From positions 1 to 22,666 of the IMG/VR virus record IMGVR_UViG_3300008110_001031: a stretch of 22,666 bases of DNA. The stretch is one strand, 5' to 3'. The notes beneath the pieces were generated by a model. That model made no database searches. It saw only the letters and a program-made list of their open reading frames with translations, and had not been told where the DNA came from. The position numbers and the translations under genes are program-made. The stretch is from a virus. Positions 1-7,236 of the stretch are shown here, piece after piece. Positions within the stretch are counted from its first letter, which is position 1. Each line of letters opens with the position of its first letter.

Positions 1-21
1 CTTTTTAACTGCTTTTTTCAT
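1..21 (-). CDS. 5' end of an unidentified gene (first seven codons, partial)
   Basis: An ATG at 21-19 opens a frame reading MKKAVKK to the window edge. It begins two bases after the stop codon of the 65-aa repeat protein, the tight spacing seen throughout this operon, so it is probably the next late gene. The Lys-rich beginning says nothing reliable about function. Only seven codons are visible. Confidence 0.55.
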
Positions 22-23
22 GA

Positions 24-221
24 TTAAACAGATTTAGGATTAACAGTTACTGAAGGATTTTTTCCACCTTTGTATTGGGTTGGACTAGTTACTACAGTAG
101 GGTAAGTATTTTTACCACCGGTGTAGCGAGTAGGATTCTTAACTACTTCTGGATAAGAATTCATCCCACCTTTGTATTGTGTAGGATTTTTTACTACTTC
201 TGGGTATTCGTTTTTTGCCAT
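24..221 (-). CDS. Small tandem-repeat protein (65 aa), function unknown
   Basis: The 65-aa product is almost wholly three tandem 17-residue units of the pattern N-x-YPxVVxxPTxYxGG-x, followed by a shorter degenerate fourth unit (NPSVTVNPKSV). At DNA level the units are spaced exactly 51 bases apart: the CCACC-type blocks begin at 64, 115 and 166. There is no signal peptide or membrane segment. The start follows an A-rich leader (AAAAAACAAAAACC before ATG) like those of the other late genes. It lies 12 bases downstream of the 341-aa gene in the head-gene cluster, so a minor virion or assembly role is plausible. I do not recognise the family. The regular Tyr-Pro and Gly-Gly spacing suggests an extended or beta-rich repeat. 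Confidence 0.75.
   Translation of the reverse strand: MAKNEYPEVVKNPTQYKGGMNSYPEVVKNPTRYTGGKNTYPTVVTSPTQYKGGKNPSVTVNPKSV
64..216 (-). repeat. Three 51-bp tandem repeats inside the 65-aa gene
   Basis: The plus-strand CCACCTTTGTATTG-type block occurs at 64, 115 (diverged) and 166, with perfect 51-base spacing. Each unit codes one 17-residue YPxVV-PTxYxGG repeat. Confidence 0.85.
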
Positions 222-233
222 GGTTTTTGTTTT

Positions 234-1259
234 TTATTTTTTCCAATAACTTTCTATTTTTGATAATAATTCTCCAAGGATCTTATCATTCAAAGGATTC
301 TTTAAATACTCAATACACTCTGATGAGTTACGACCCATCATTGATTGTGATGCCATATGATAAATCATACCATCTGATTTTGTGGCTATTAATTTATAGA
401 AGTTAGCATCTTTAACCAAAGCTCTTAACTTAAGACTTTCAACATCTTGTTCACAAGCTTCTAAGAAAGTTTCAGCTGCTCTTCTTAAATTAGTTTCAAC
501 ACCTTCACCTGTAATATATTTATCCATGTTGTCATAGATAACATCTAGAGGTGTAGATTTTTTGTATTGAGCACTGTTGCCATCAACAACTTTTGCAATA
601 TACATAAGCTTGCTTGGATTCTTTTTAAAGATTGCTTCAAGCTCAGACAATGCTTTGTTTCTAAGTTTTTTAACTTCTGTTTTAGTAGCAATTGTTGTAA
701 TTGCTTTATCTAAATAAAACTTAGGTGATACGGCTCTACTTCTAGCATCTTCATAGCTTTTAGCTACAATAGAAAATCCTCCGGCTTCAATAGCATATAA
801 CTTAATTAAATCATAAGCATTAGCTTCAGGATCTAGAGGCACAGGTTGATTACCACATCTTACAGTAATTCTACTCCAGAATTTTTCATTACTTGGAGAT
901 AACAATTTTACTTTGTTCCAAAAATCTGGATCTTTAGGATCCAAAATATTTGTTGCTAATTCTGCTTCCAGTTTAGCTACAACTTTGTTAATCTCACTAA
1001 TTCTAGCTTCCCTTTTTTCAGGATCTTGAATTAGTTTAACATCTGGAGCAAATGGATTAAGACCAGTAATGTATCTTATAACTCCATTGTTTTCTACACA
1101 AGCTAATTGCTCTTCATGAAATACTCCATCAAAAAGGGATATTCCATAGTTTTGCAATCCTAGGTTGTCTACATTAGGATCAAAGAACGGCTTAATTGTG
1201 ATTTTACCTTTTTCAGATAATGTTGGTATTTCTACCATTGTCATGTTTGTTTTACTCAT
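234..1259 (-). CDS. Conserved-looking phage protein next to the capsid gene (341 aa), probable structural role
   Basis: A 341-aa soluble protein with no membrane segment. The middle and C-terminal parts are helical and charged; examples are the stretch around TEVKKLRNKALSELEAIF (about 196-213) and the ending LSKIESYWKK. It resembles proteins encoded beside capsid genes in other large Bacteroidota phages, but I know of no assigned function. It follows the capsid gene after 138 bases that hold strong hairpins. Its start is preceded by AAAAACCAACAA two bases before the ATG, exactly as for the scaffold candidate and the 56-aa protein, which argues for co-regulation with virion genes. Candidate roles are head completion, head-tail joining or an internal head protein. 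That is inference from position only. Confidence 0.75.
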   Translation of the reverse strand: MSKTNMTMVEIPTLSEKGKITIKPFFDPNVDNLGLQNYGISLFDGVFHEEQLACVENNGVIRYITGLNPFAPDVKLIQDPEKREARISEINKVVAKLEAELATNILDPKDPDFWNKVKLLSPSNEKFWSRITVRCGNQPVPLDPEANAYDLIKLYAIEAGGFSIVAKSYEDARSRAVSPKFYLDKAITTIATKTEVKKLRNKALSELEAIFKKNPSKLMYIAKVVDGNSAQYKKSTPLDVIYDNMDKYITGEGVETNLRRAAETFLEACEQDVESLKLRALVKDANFYKLIATKSDGMIYHMASQSMMGRNSSECIEYLKNPLNDKILGELLSKIESYWKK

Positions 1260-1261
1260 TT

Positions 1262-1273
1262 TTGTTGGTTTTT
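1262..1273 (-). promoter_or_regulatory. Leader motif AAAAACCAACAA before the 341-aa gene
   Basis: Exact copy of the 12-base leader, again two bases before the start codon, located between the structured element at 1344-1299 and the ATG at 1259. Confidence 0.55.
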
Positions 1274-1298
1274 GGTGGTTTATTTGTCTGACATTTGA

Positions 1299-1344
1299 GC
1301 CTAGATCAGGTTATAATCCTACATGCTTAAAGCATCATCTAGGC
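1299..1344 (-). ncRNA. Three-way-junction RNA structure in the leader of the 341-aa gene
   Basis: GCCTAGAT (1299-1306) pairs perfectly with ATCTAGGC (1337-1344). Inside this 8-bp closing stem are two further inverted repeats: AGG/CCT around a seven-base TTATAAT loop (1308-1320) and ATGCT/AGCAT around TAA (1323-1335). The two arms fill almost the whole interval, giving a compact junction. No T-run follows on the minus strand, so it is not a standard intrinsic terminator. It is too short for a tRNA. Possible roles are mRNA stabilisation, RNase processing or translational control of the next gene. The pairing is seen in the sequence; the role is inferred. Confidence 0.5.
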
Positions 1345-1349
1345 GATGG

Positions 1350-1390
1350 CACTCTGTAGCGGGTAGTTGGGAGGGTCTACCCGCGTAGTG
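1350..1390 (-). terminator. GC-rich hairpin directly after the capsid gene (terminator or attenuator candidate)
   Basis: GCGGGTAG (1359-1366) pairs with CTACCCGC (1377-1384) around a 10-base loop. A second short stem, CACT (1350-1353) with AGTG (1387-1390), can extend it across an internal loop. It starts eight bases past the capsid stop codon and is the most GC-rich spot nearby. There is no downstream T-run on the minus strand. It may therefore act as a partial terminator, or as a 3'-end stabiliser for capsid mRNA, rather than a full stop. Confidence 0.5.
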
Positions 1391-1397
1391 CTAATGG

Positions 1398-3032
1398 TTA
1401 GAATGATCCACCTGTAATTGGGTTTCTCATTACAATCTTCAATACTTTGGTAGGATCTTTCACCCAGATAGCAGGCATGGTCTGTGTCATATAAACACGG
1501 TATCCATTAAACTGACCAACTGAAGCAAAACCTTGTGTACGGCCCATGTAATCCATAGTACCGTTTTGATACCACCATTTTAATTGATTATCCCAAGATA
1601 ACTTCAACATAAAGATGTTGTCATTTCCTGTATCAGTGATATCGAAAATGATGAAGCTATAAGATGATAAAGGATTACCATCGATGATTGGGTTTTCAAT
1701 ATCATTGGTATGTAAGTTATCAAAAGCTGGGTTCAACACAAACTTAACATTTGCTAAGAAAGGAATCACATAGCTAGTGAAAGCAAATCCAAAGTTCAAG
1801 TCCATTGCACTTGTTCCATTGATTGCATTACCAATACCTGTGTTAGAAGAACCAGTAACCGCTACAAGACCAGAGTTTACTGCCTCACGCTTGATAGCTT
1901 CGTTTACTAATCTCATACCACCCATACCTGTTTGAACAATTAATTGTCTCTTAGGATCTGGACCTTGGAACTCCACACGACCAGCGTAGAAGTTATATAA
2001 CTCAGCGCGGAACAATTCAAGTGAGAAACCTGATTTGTTGTATACGCGTTTGAAAGAGTTATCCAATTGCTTCCATAAACCTACTGATAAACGGATATCA
2101 TCTGGACCATCTTGCTTAACGCGACCACCATGACCCCACATTAAGTAAGTCTCAATATCTTGAGCTACCTTAGTTAAGTGAGCTGCTTCCATAGTTGTCA
2201 TAAAGGTACGAGTTAAAGTACCATTGCCCATAGCACGCTTAACATAATCCTTACCCATTTTAGCAACCATATCTTCAATCTTAGAGATTGATGGATCCAT
2301 TGTTTTGTCAAAGTTTCTCCAGATCTCAGTTACAGGTACTGTGCCATCAGCATTCATACCACCACGAGTCATTAAATCAGCACGAGAAGATACTGAATAG
2401 TGAACATGTGCTTCAGCTCCACCTACGAAGTTATAGAACTCGCGGAAACCAGCACGTGTTGCGATATCAGAGAATCTTTCGCCATACTCACCACGAGCAG
2501 AACCTTTACGGAAGATCTTGGTTCCATTGGTTAAGTATTTGTTGTCTAAGAACTTATAGTTATCATTGTTAACTAATTGAACGGTGTAGACAAATCCATC
2601 GCTCATTGGAAGAATATCATCAGCTGTGATATACAATTCGCAACCATTAAACTTATCATAAGTGATGATATCACCATGACCAAATTCTCTACGGCTGATT
2701 TTGATTTTGAAGGTTGTACCATCAATACCTTTGTTGTAGTTTTCTGGCTCAATATCTTCGATGATGAAAGGAAGATCTTGTGACACAGGAGTTTGCCATT
2801 TGTACTCACCACGCGCATTATCAACCATGATAATGTTCTTACCACCAAAAGATGATAATTGGTAAAGAGGCATTTCTACTTTTTGTGCCATTGCCCAAAT
2901 GTCTACTGGACCCATATCCATAGGCTCAGCATTTTTTAGCATATTCACTAAGTGATAAGAATCAACATGTGAACTCGCTTGATAGTTGGTATCTCTTAGG
3001 AAAATACCATTGTTTAAAACTGGAGTGCTCAT
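1398..3032 (-). CDS. Major capsid protein candidate (544 aa)
   Basis: This protein would form the icosahedral shell. Three things support the call: its length (544 aa, usual for capsid proteins of large Bacteroidota phages), its place after portal and scaffold candidates in the standard head-gene order, and a sequence character typical of HK97-fold capsid proteins. That character includes the GPDPKRQLIVQTGMGGM segment near residues 357-373 and an Asn/Gly/aromatic-rich C-terminal half without membrane segments or coiled coil. The N-terminus (MSTPVLNNG...) is not obviously a cleaved scaffold domain, in keeping with a separate scaffold gene. The start has an A-rich leader (AAAACAAAAAACAAAA) instead of a Shine-Dalgarno site. 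The scaffold stop lies 30 bases upstream. The assignment rests on context and general resemblance rather than on catalytic residues. Confidence 0.8.
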   Translation of the reverse strand: MSTPVLNNGIFLRDTNYQASSHVDSYHLVNMLKNAEPMDMGPVDIWAMAQKVEMPLYQLSSFGGKNIIMVDNARGEYKWQTPVSQDLPFIIEDIEPENYNKGIDGTTFKIKISRREFGHGDIITYDKFNGCELYITADDILPMSDGFVYTVQLVNNDNYKFLDNKYLTNGTKIFRKGSARGEYGERFSDIATRAGFREFYNFVGGAEAHVHYSVSSRADLMTRGGMNADGTVPVTEIWRNFDKTMDPSISKIEDMVAKMGKDYVKRAMGNGTLTRTFMTTMEAAHLTKVAQDIETYLMWGHGGRVKQDGPDDIRLSVGLWKQLDNSFKRVYNKSGFSLELFRAELYNFYAGRVEFQGPDPKRQLIVQTGMGGMRLVNEAIKREAVNSGLVAVTGSSNTGIGNAINGTSAMDLNFGFAFTSYVIPFLANVKFVLNPAFDNLHTNDIENPIIDGNPLSSYSFIIFDITDTGNDNIFMLKLSWDNQLKWWYQNGTMDYMGRTQGFASVGQFNGYRVYMTQTMPAIWVKDPTKVLKIVMRNPITGGSF

Positions 3033-3062
3033 TTTTTGTTTTTTGTTTTAGGTTGTTATTAA

Positions 3063-4346
3063 TTATCGTTTAAAAAAGTTTTGACTTGGTCTTTGAAGCT
3101 TTTGTTGAGAAGACTGTCTCTTGTTATCCTGATCAAAATCATCAGATGTTGTAGAAGATATCTTATTTTTTTCTTCTGTTTTTAACATTCTAACTGTTTT
3201 CTCTGTTGCTTCTTTTTTGCCTATTTCTCTTACTTTGTTTCTATATGATTCAGGATCAGCTAGTAACCAAAGAGCTTCGGCGATTAAATCGTGTCTAGGT
3301 TCTACCCATTGATACTTCTCTAAAAGGTGTCCTAACATATTAGTAGGCTTACCTGATATAGAAGGATAATTAGGCTGTACTAGTCCAGCGTATAATAAAC
3401 TCTGTGTTTTTTTATCTAACTTGATACCGTTAATTTCTGCAGGTTCAAGGACTTTATACACATTATTCATATACATTTGTGCTTGAGCGGCTTGTTGTTT
3501 ACGCATCTGCTCTTGTTGTGCTAACTGTCTAGCTACAACTTGTTCTTGCATAGCATCCAACTTTGGTTTAAATTTCTTAGCTTTAGCACCTAACTCATCA
3601 CGGTCTTTCCAACTGGTAATTTCCTCTTCGATTTCCTCAGCGGTACCAAATTGGGTTGCGTGCAAGTAAGATCTAACAATTTGCTCCTGATCATTATCTT
3701 CAGAAGGATCTAATTGTCTAACCTCTTCTACTTGGGCCAGGGTTCTAAATAAGCCTTTTAAATCCGCACCACCATCAGCTACATATTTTGCTGCAACTTG
3801 TAATTCTACTGGCAAACTATCAAAGAACTCAAGAGGAATCTCTTCTCTTGCTTTTCTTTCTCTTTCTTCAAAGTTTGCTTCAAATAACTCTTCAAAATCT
3901 TGAACAGTATATTTTTCTAAAGGTTTATCATCATCAAATGGAATAAGTTTCTTTTGGTCAATAAGCTTTTTAGCAAGCTCTAACATACCATTCTTATCCA
4001 TCTTAGGACGACCACCTTTATCAGAACCATCGGGTGATAATAATGCATCTATGTTTTTATCATCGTCATCATCACTTGCCGGTGCACCACTTGTAGTAGT
4101 TGTTGAAGCACTTGCTTGTGTAGATGCTGCTGAAGAACTACTAGAGTCATCATCGTCATCATCATCCTTATCAAGGAACGTCATATCTACTGGTTTTGAA
4201 GTAAACAAGTTAGGTTTTTTAACTTCTTTGCTTCCACCCTGATCTGGGACCATCACACTTTCTCCTGTGGGAGATCCTAAAATCGAGTCTAAATCTGCTA
4301 CATCTACTGTACTAACAGTAGTTGTACCGTTGTTGTTATCTGCCAT
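3063..4346 (-). CDS. Probable head scaffolding protein (427 aa)
   Basis: It sits between portal and capsid genes, the usual place of a scaffold gene, and has the composition of one. The N-terminal 110 residues are disordered and acidic: a seven-Asp run at 61-67, a Ser run, a Thr/Ala/Ser stretch and a second five-Asp run at 92-96. A helical, strongly charged middle follows. A Gln-rich coiled-coil segment covers about 260-295, and the tail is basic (about 405-427, ending QNFFKR). In known scaffolds, helical coiled coils with a basic C-terminal end bind the capsid protein. No protease motif is visible, so it is probably not a self-cleaving scaffold-protease. It has its own leader: a hairpin, a TATATTTG box and AAAAACCAACAA two bases before the ATG. 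An alternative is an internal head protein. Confidence 0.6.
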   Translation of the reverse strand: MADNNNGTTTVSTVDVADLDSILGSPTGESVMVPDQGGSKEVKKPNLFTSKPVDMTFLDKDDDDDDDSSSSSAASTQASASTTTTSGAPASDDDDDKNIDALLSPDGSDKGGRPKMDKNGMLELAKKLIDQKKLIPFDDDKPLEKYTVQDFEELFEANFEERERKAREEIPLEFFDSLPVELQVAAKYVADGGADLKGLFRTLAQVEEVRQLDPSEDNDQEQIVRSYLHATQFGTAEEIEEEITSWKDRDELGAKAKKFKPKLDAMQEQVVARQLAQQEQMRKQQAAQAQMYMNNVYKVLEPAEINGIKLDKKTQSLLYAGLVQPNYPSISGKPTNMLGHLLEKYQWVEPRHDLIAEALWLLADPESYRNKVREIGKKEATEKTVRMLKTEEKNKISSTTSDDFDQDNKRQSSQQKLQRPSQNFFKR

Positions 4347-4348
4347 AT

Positions 4349-4360
4349 TTGTTGGTTTTT
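4349..4360 (-). promoter_or_regulatory. Leader motif AAAAACCAACAA before the scaffold gene
   Basis: The 12-base sequence AAAAACCAACAA ends two bases before the ATG at 4346. The same 12 bases at the same distance precede the genes starting at 1259 and 13385. It is probably an unstructured translation-initiation enhancer replacing Shine-Dalgarno. Confidence 0.55.
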
Positions 4361-4383
4361 GTTACTGACAATTATAATAATCT

Positions 4384-4391
4384 CAAATATA
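4384..4391 (-). promoter_or_regulatory. TATATTTG box upstream of the scaffold gene
   Basis: TATATTTG on the minus strand matches the Bacteroidota -7 element TAnnTTTG, 37 bases before the scaffold ATG and just after the hairpin at 4455-4419. I see no TTTG or TTG at the expected -33 distance. It is therefore a half-site promoter, perhaps for a modified or phage-encoded initiation factor. Confidence 0.5.
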
Positions 4392-4418
4392 CGATACTTA
4401 AACTTAATATAGTTAAAA

Positions 4419-4455
4419 TGATATAGTGCAAAAGAAAAAATTTCGCACTATATCA
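4419..4455 (-). terminator. Long perfect hairpin between portal and scaffold genes
   Basis: TGATATAGTGC (4419-4429) and GCACTATATCA (4445-4455) form an 11-bp perfect stem with a 15-base A/T-rich loop, starting five bases past the portal stop. Transcribed leftwards it is followed by a short T-run (four T). It is probably a partial terminator separating the portal operon from the separately promoted scaffold unit. Confidence 0.6.
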
Positions 4456-4460
4456 CTAAG

Positions 4461-7235
4461 TTACTTTTTCTTCTCCTTACTTTTTTGTTTTGCTTTCTCG
4501 TCATACTTGTTTTTATTCTCTCTAGCTATCTGTAAATCAACATCTTTAAGGTTTCTTTGATTCTGTAACTTTTCCCTTTCTAGATTTATTTTTTCTCTAA
4601 ACTGGGATTGTTTATTAACCTCTTTAGTTTTATCAAAGTTCATGATTTGATTAAACTCATTTGACTGTTGGATTTTATCTAGAGTATCTTGGTAATCACT
4701 CTGCATATTCTGATTAATATCTTGCATAGCACCATAGCCTGCAGATTTAATCTCAGCAACCAAGATATCTTTTCTTCTATTCTTTTCTTCTTCAAGAGCT
4801 TTAGCATCAAGCTCCATTTGTTTTTCTTTGGTACGCTGTTCAACTTCCATCTGCTTCATCTGTTGCTCATGCTGCATTTGTTCTTGACGAGCTGCATTAG
4901 CTTTATCTTCTATTCCTTTCAATGTAGAAGAAAGCTCAGATAAAGAGTTACTTTGTATAACTTCACCAAGATCATAGATACTTGCACCGGCTGTATTATT
5001 ACTCATAGCTAATTGACGCATTTGTTCTAGTAATGCTCTATGATTAGATCTAGTTGTAGCGTAAACATTTATATCTCTTAGCAATAAAGTAGTACCATTT
5101 ATTTCAAAGTTTACTTTTTCTTCTTTGCTAGTCATGTATTGTAATCTTAAAGAAGGTTTTTTAGAATGGTAAAACTGTGCTAAATCAGTTCTCATCTGGT
5201 GTACTCTAGGCATTAGATAATCAGAGTGTTGTATAAAATACATCTCTGTTTGAGCATAAGATCCAGCCACAGCTTGTTCTATACCTTTAGCTGTTTCAGT
5301 TTGTCCTATTTGCTGACCCATTCTCTGAGGAGTAATACCTATAACTTCAAAAGCTTGTTGCTTAAAGTAGTTAGCCATCTGAATTCTAGACATCATCCTT
5401 TGAGTTTGCTCTAGATTCATCACTTGGAAGTGTTGGAAATTTAAAGCATTTTCTGTATTAGTGATGCTCGTATCTAGAGGTAGCATTTGGAAATTCTTCA
5501 TTGCTACATAGGCTTTTGCTAAATTATTTTTACCCCAATCTTCACCCAAGGAATGTCTAGGTAAAGCATTCTGATCCAACATGATCACGGTGCCCAATTC
5601 ATCTACCAGGATATCTGCTATCTGATTGTTAACAATGTTGTATCCAATCTGATAAGGTTTCATCAAATCTACTAAAGCTGTAGATCTAGTATTTCTATCT
5701 CCAAATACAGATCCCTCTACTGGTAATTTACATCCATACAAAGTATTATCACCTTTGAATTGGAATCTTAGTGGACCAATAACATTTTTATCAATACCTA
5801 GGTAAATAGGATTTACACCACCTGGATTATTCATACCCCAGAATGTAGGATGATTAGGGCCAATCTTTACTCCGCCCCAAGTTTGATTAATCCAAATCCA
5901 ATCTATATGCTCTCCAAATACTAAGGTGTCTTTGTTTTTATTTTTAACAAGCATGTTATTATAAACAGGCTTATCTGTTACTTTATAAGTTTCATCTACT
6001 ACATCAGTAATAACTTCACCTGCTTCTGTAATTCTAGTTAGATGACCTACTTTACGCTGAGACTTCCAATAACAAGTAGTTACACGAAGCATGTAAGCCA
6101 TACCCATATCAAAGTAATCTTCAGATTCACCCATGATCCAGTTAACAATATCTCCACCATTGTAGACAAAGTTATCCCACATAGATACAAATTGTCTATA
6201 AGCTAATGATGGCATATTAACATTCCACTCATGGCTTTTTGTAGCATCGTAATAAGCACCATCATTTTGGTATCCTTGAATAGGATAACCAGCTGATCTA
6301 ACCGGGTAGATAGCCTCTATAGATTCTAGCTGCTCTTGGTTCATGATATAGCCGTACTTGTCTATAACATCGGCCACAGTCATCATCTCAATTTTACCAA
6401 CCCAATTACCTTGGGAGATATATCTTACATCAGGTGATTTATGGTAGAAAGTTAATACAGGATTCCATAATTCTACATCATAATCATCCTCCATCATCCT
6501 GAAGTGCCAGAACTCTCTATCAGTAATTAAGCTATCGCGAAAACCTCTCTCTTCTAACTCATCCATTTTAAATCTTTCTTCATCAATAGCTAACTGATGA
6601 GAAGCCCATTCTTCTGCAACATTTCTGTAGCTTTTGCTAAAAAAGTCTTGAATCTCTGGTAATGTTTTAAGATTTTCTGGAGCCAATTGTTGTTGCATCT
6701 GCTGTTGCATCTCAGGATCATTAGGATCTGCACCAGATTCTAACATCTTAGTTATCAACATATTTTGAGCATCTTCCAATAATACAGCTTCAATAGCTGC
6801 GCGTTTTTGCTCCATTAACTCATTATAAGAATACTCATCAACAGCTGTGAATGATATCTTGCTATTTCTTTTAGCAAACTCAGCTGTCATGGTATTAATA
6901 ACATTAGGAATAATTGGATAAAACTTTAACTCTAAAGCTGTTGAATCATCTTTAGTTAAAGTCTCAACCAGATCACGCATCTCGTTATCTTCTTGAACAA
7001 TGTAATCAGTTTTATCAATGATCCCTTTGGCAAGCTTATAATTTTTCATAAGCCTTCTAGCATTTCTTCTGATTTGCTTAAGACCTTGCCACTCAAGCCA
7101 GTCCATGTTCCAAGACACCCATTCTTTGTCTTTTTCACTTCTTGGAATAAATTGAACAGGTTGAGTAATACTACCCATCCTATTATACTCAGCTTTAGCT
7201 CCTGATTTGAGCTGCATTGCATTTAATACTTTCAT
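4461..7235 (-). CDS. Portal protein (924 aa)
   Basis: The portal forms the dodecameric channel at one capsid vertex through which DNA is packaged and ejected. The gene begins one base after the large terminase stop, the standard arrangement, and the product has the length of long crAss-like and related portals. The N-terminal part is helical. The segment YHKSPDVRYISQGNWVG (264-280), followed by KIEMMTVADVIDKYG, is of a kind I associate with portals of large Bacteroidota podovirus-like phages. The C-terminal stretch from about 785 onward is a long Lys/Glu/Gln-rich coiled coil (EQMQHEQQMKQMEVEQRTKE region). It probably forms the barrel or crown, and ends in a highly basic tail (KAKQKSKEKKK). 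No signal peptide. No frameshift is seen. Confidence 0.88.
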   Translation of the reverse strand: MKVLNAMQLKSGAKAEYNRMGSITQPVQFIPRSEKDKEWVSWNMDWLEWQGLKQIRRNARRLMKNYKLAKGIIDKTDYIVQEDNEMRDLVETLTKDDSTALELKFYPIIPNVINTMTAEFAKRNSKISFTAVDEYSYNELMEQKRAAIEAVLLEDAQNMLITKMLESGADPNDPEMQQQMQQQLAPENLKTLPEIQDFFSKSYRNVAEEWASHQLAIDEERFKMDELEERGFRDSLITDREFWHFRMMEDDYDVELWNPVLTFYHKSPDVRYISQGNWVGKIEMMTVADVIDKYGYIMNQEQLESIEAIYPVRSAGYPIQGYQNDGAYYDATKSHEWNVNMPSLAYRQFVSMWDNFVYNGGDIVNWIMGESEDYFDMGMAYMLRVTTCYWKSQRKVGHLTRITEAGEVITDVVDETYKVTDKPVYNNMLVKNKNKDTLVFGEHIDWIWINQTWGGVKIGPNHPTFWGMNNPGGVNPIYLGIDKNVIGPLRFQFKGDNTLYGCKLPVEGSVFGDRNTRSTALVDLMKPYQIGYNIVNNQIADILVDELGTVIMLDQNALPRHSLGEDWGKNNLAKAYVAMKNFQMLPLDTSITNTENALNFQHFQVMNLEQTQRMMSRIQMANYFKQQAFEVIGITPQRMGQQIGQTETAKGIEQAVAGSYAQTEMYFIQHSDYLMPRVHQMRTDLAQFYHSKKPSLRLQYMTSKEEKVNFEINGTTLLLRDINVYATTRSNHRALLEQMRQLAMSNNTAGASIYDLGEVIQSNSLSELSSTLKGIEDKANAARQEQMQHEQQMKQMEVEQRTKEKQMELDAKALEEEKNRRKDILVAEIKSAGYGAMQDINQNMQSDYQDTLDKIQQSNEFNQIMNFDKTKEVNKQSQFREKINLEREKLQNQRNLKDVDLQIARENKNKYDEKAKQKSKEKKK

Positions 7236-7236
7236 C

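Noticed and set aside
1299-1390. Possible tRNA in the gap after the capsid gene (GGTTATAATCC resembles a T-arm)
   Set aside because: The closing stem encloses only about 46 bases with two small arms; there is no D-arm/anticodon-arm/T-arm set of correct lengths on either strand and no CCA-side acceptor in register.
1394-1432. TGGTTAGAATGATC on the plus strand resembling a tRNA D-arm
   Set aside because: It lies mostly within the last codons of the capsid gene (NPITGGSF and stop), and no matching acceptor or T-arm exists.
2288-2848. Frames on the plus strand and an alternative minus frame inside the capsid gene
   Set aside because: They overlap a strong long gene, have no leader or spacing support and show no protein-like features; they are shadows of the capsid gene.
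4051-4242. Plus-strand frame with Ser/Leu/Val runs
   Set aside because: It is the complement of the Asp/Ser/Thr-rich N-terminus of the scaffold candidate; the runs come from GAT/TCA repeats.
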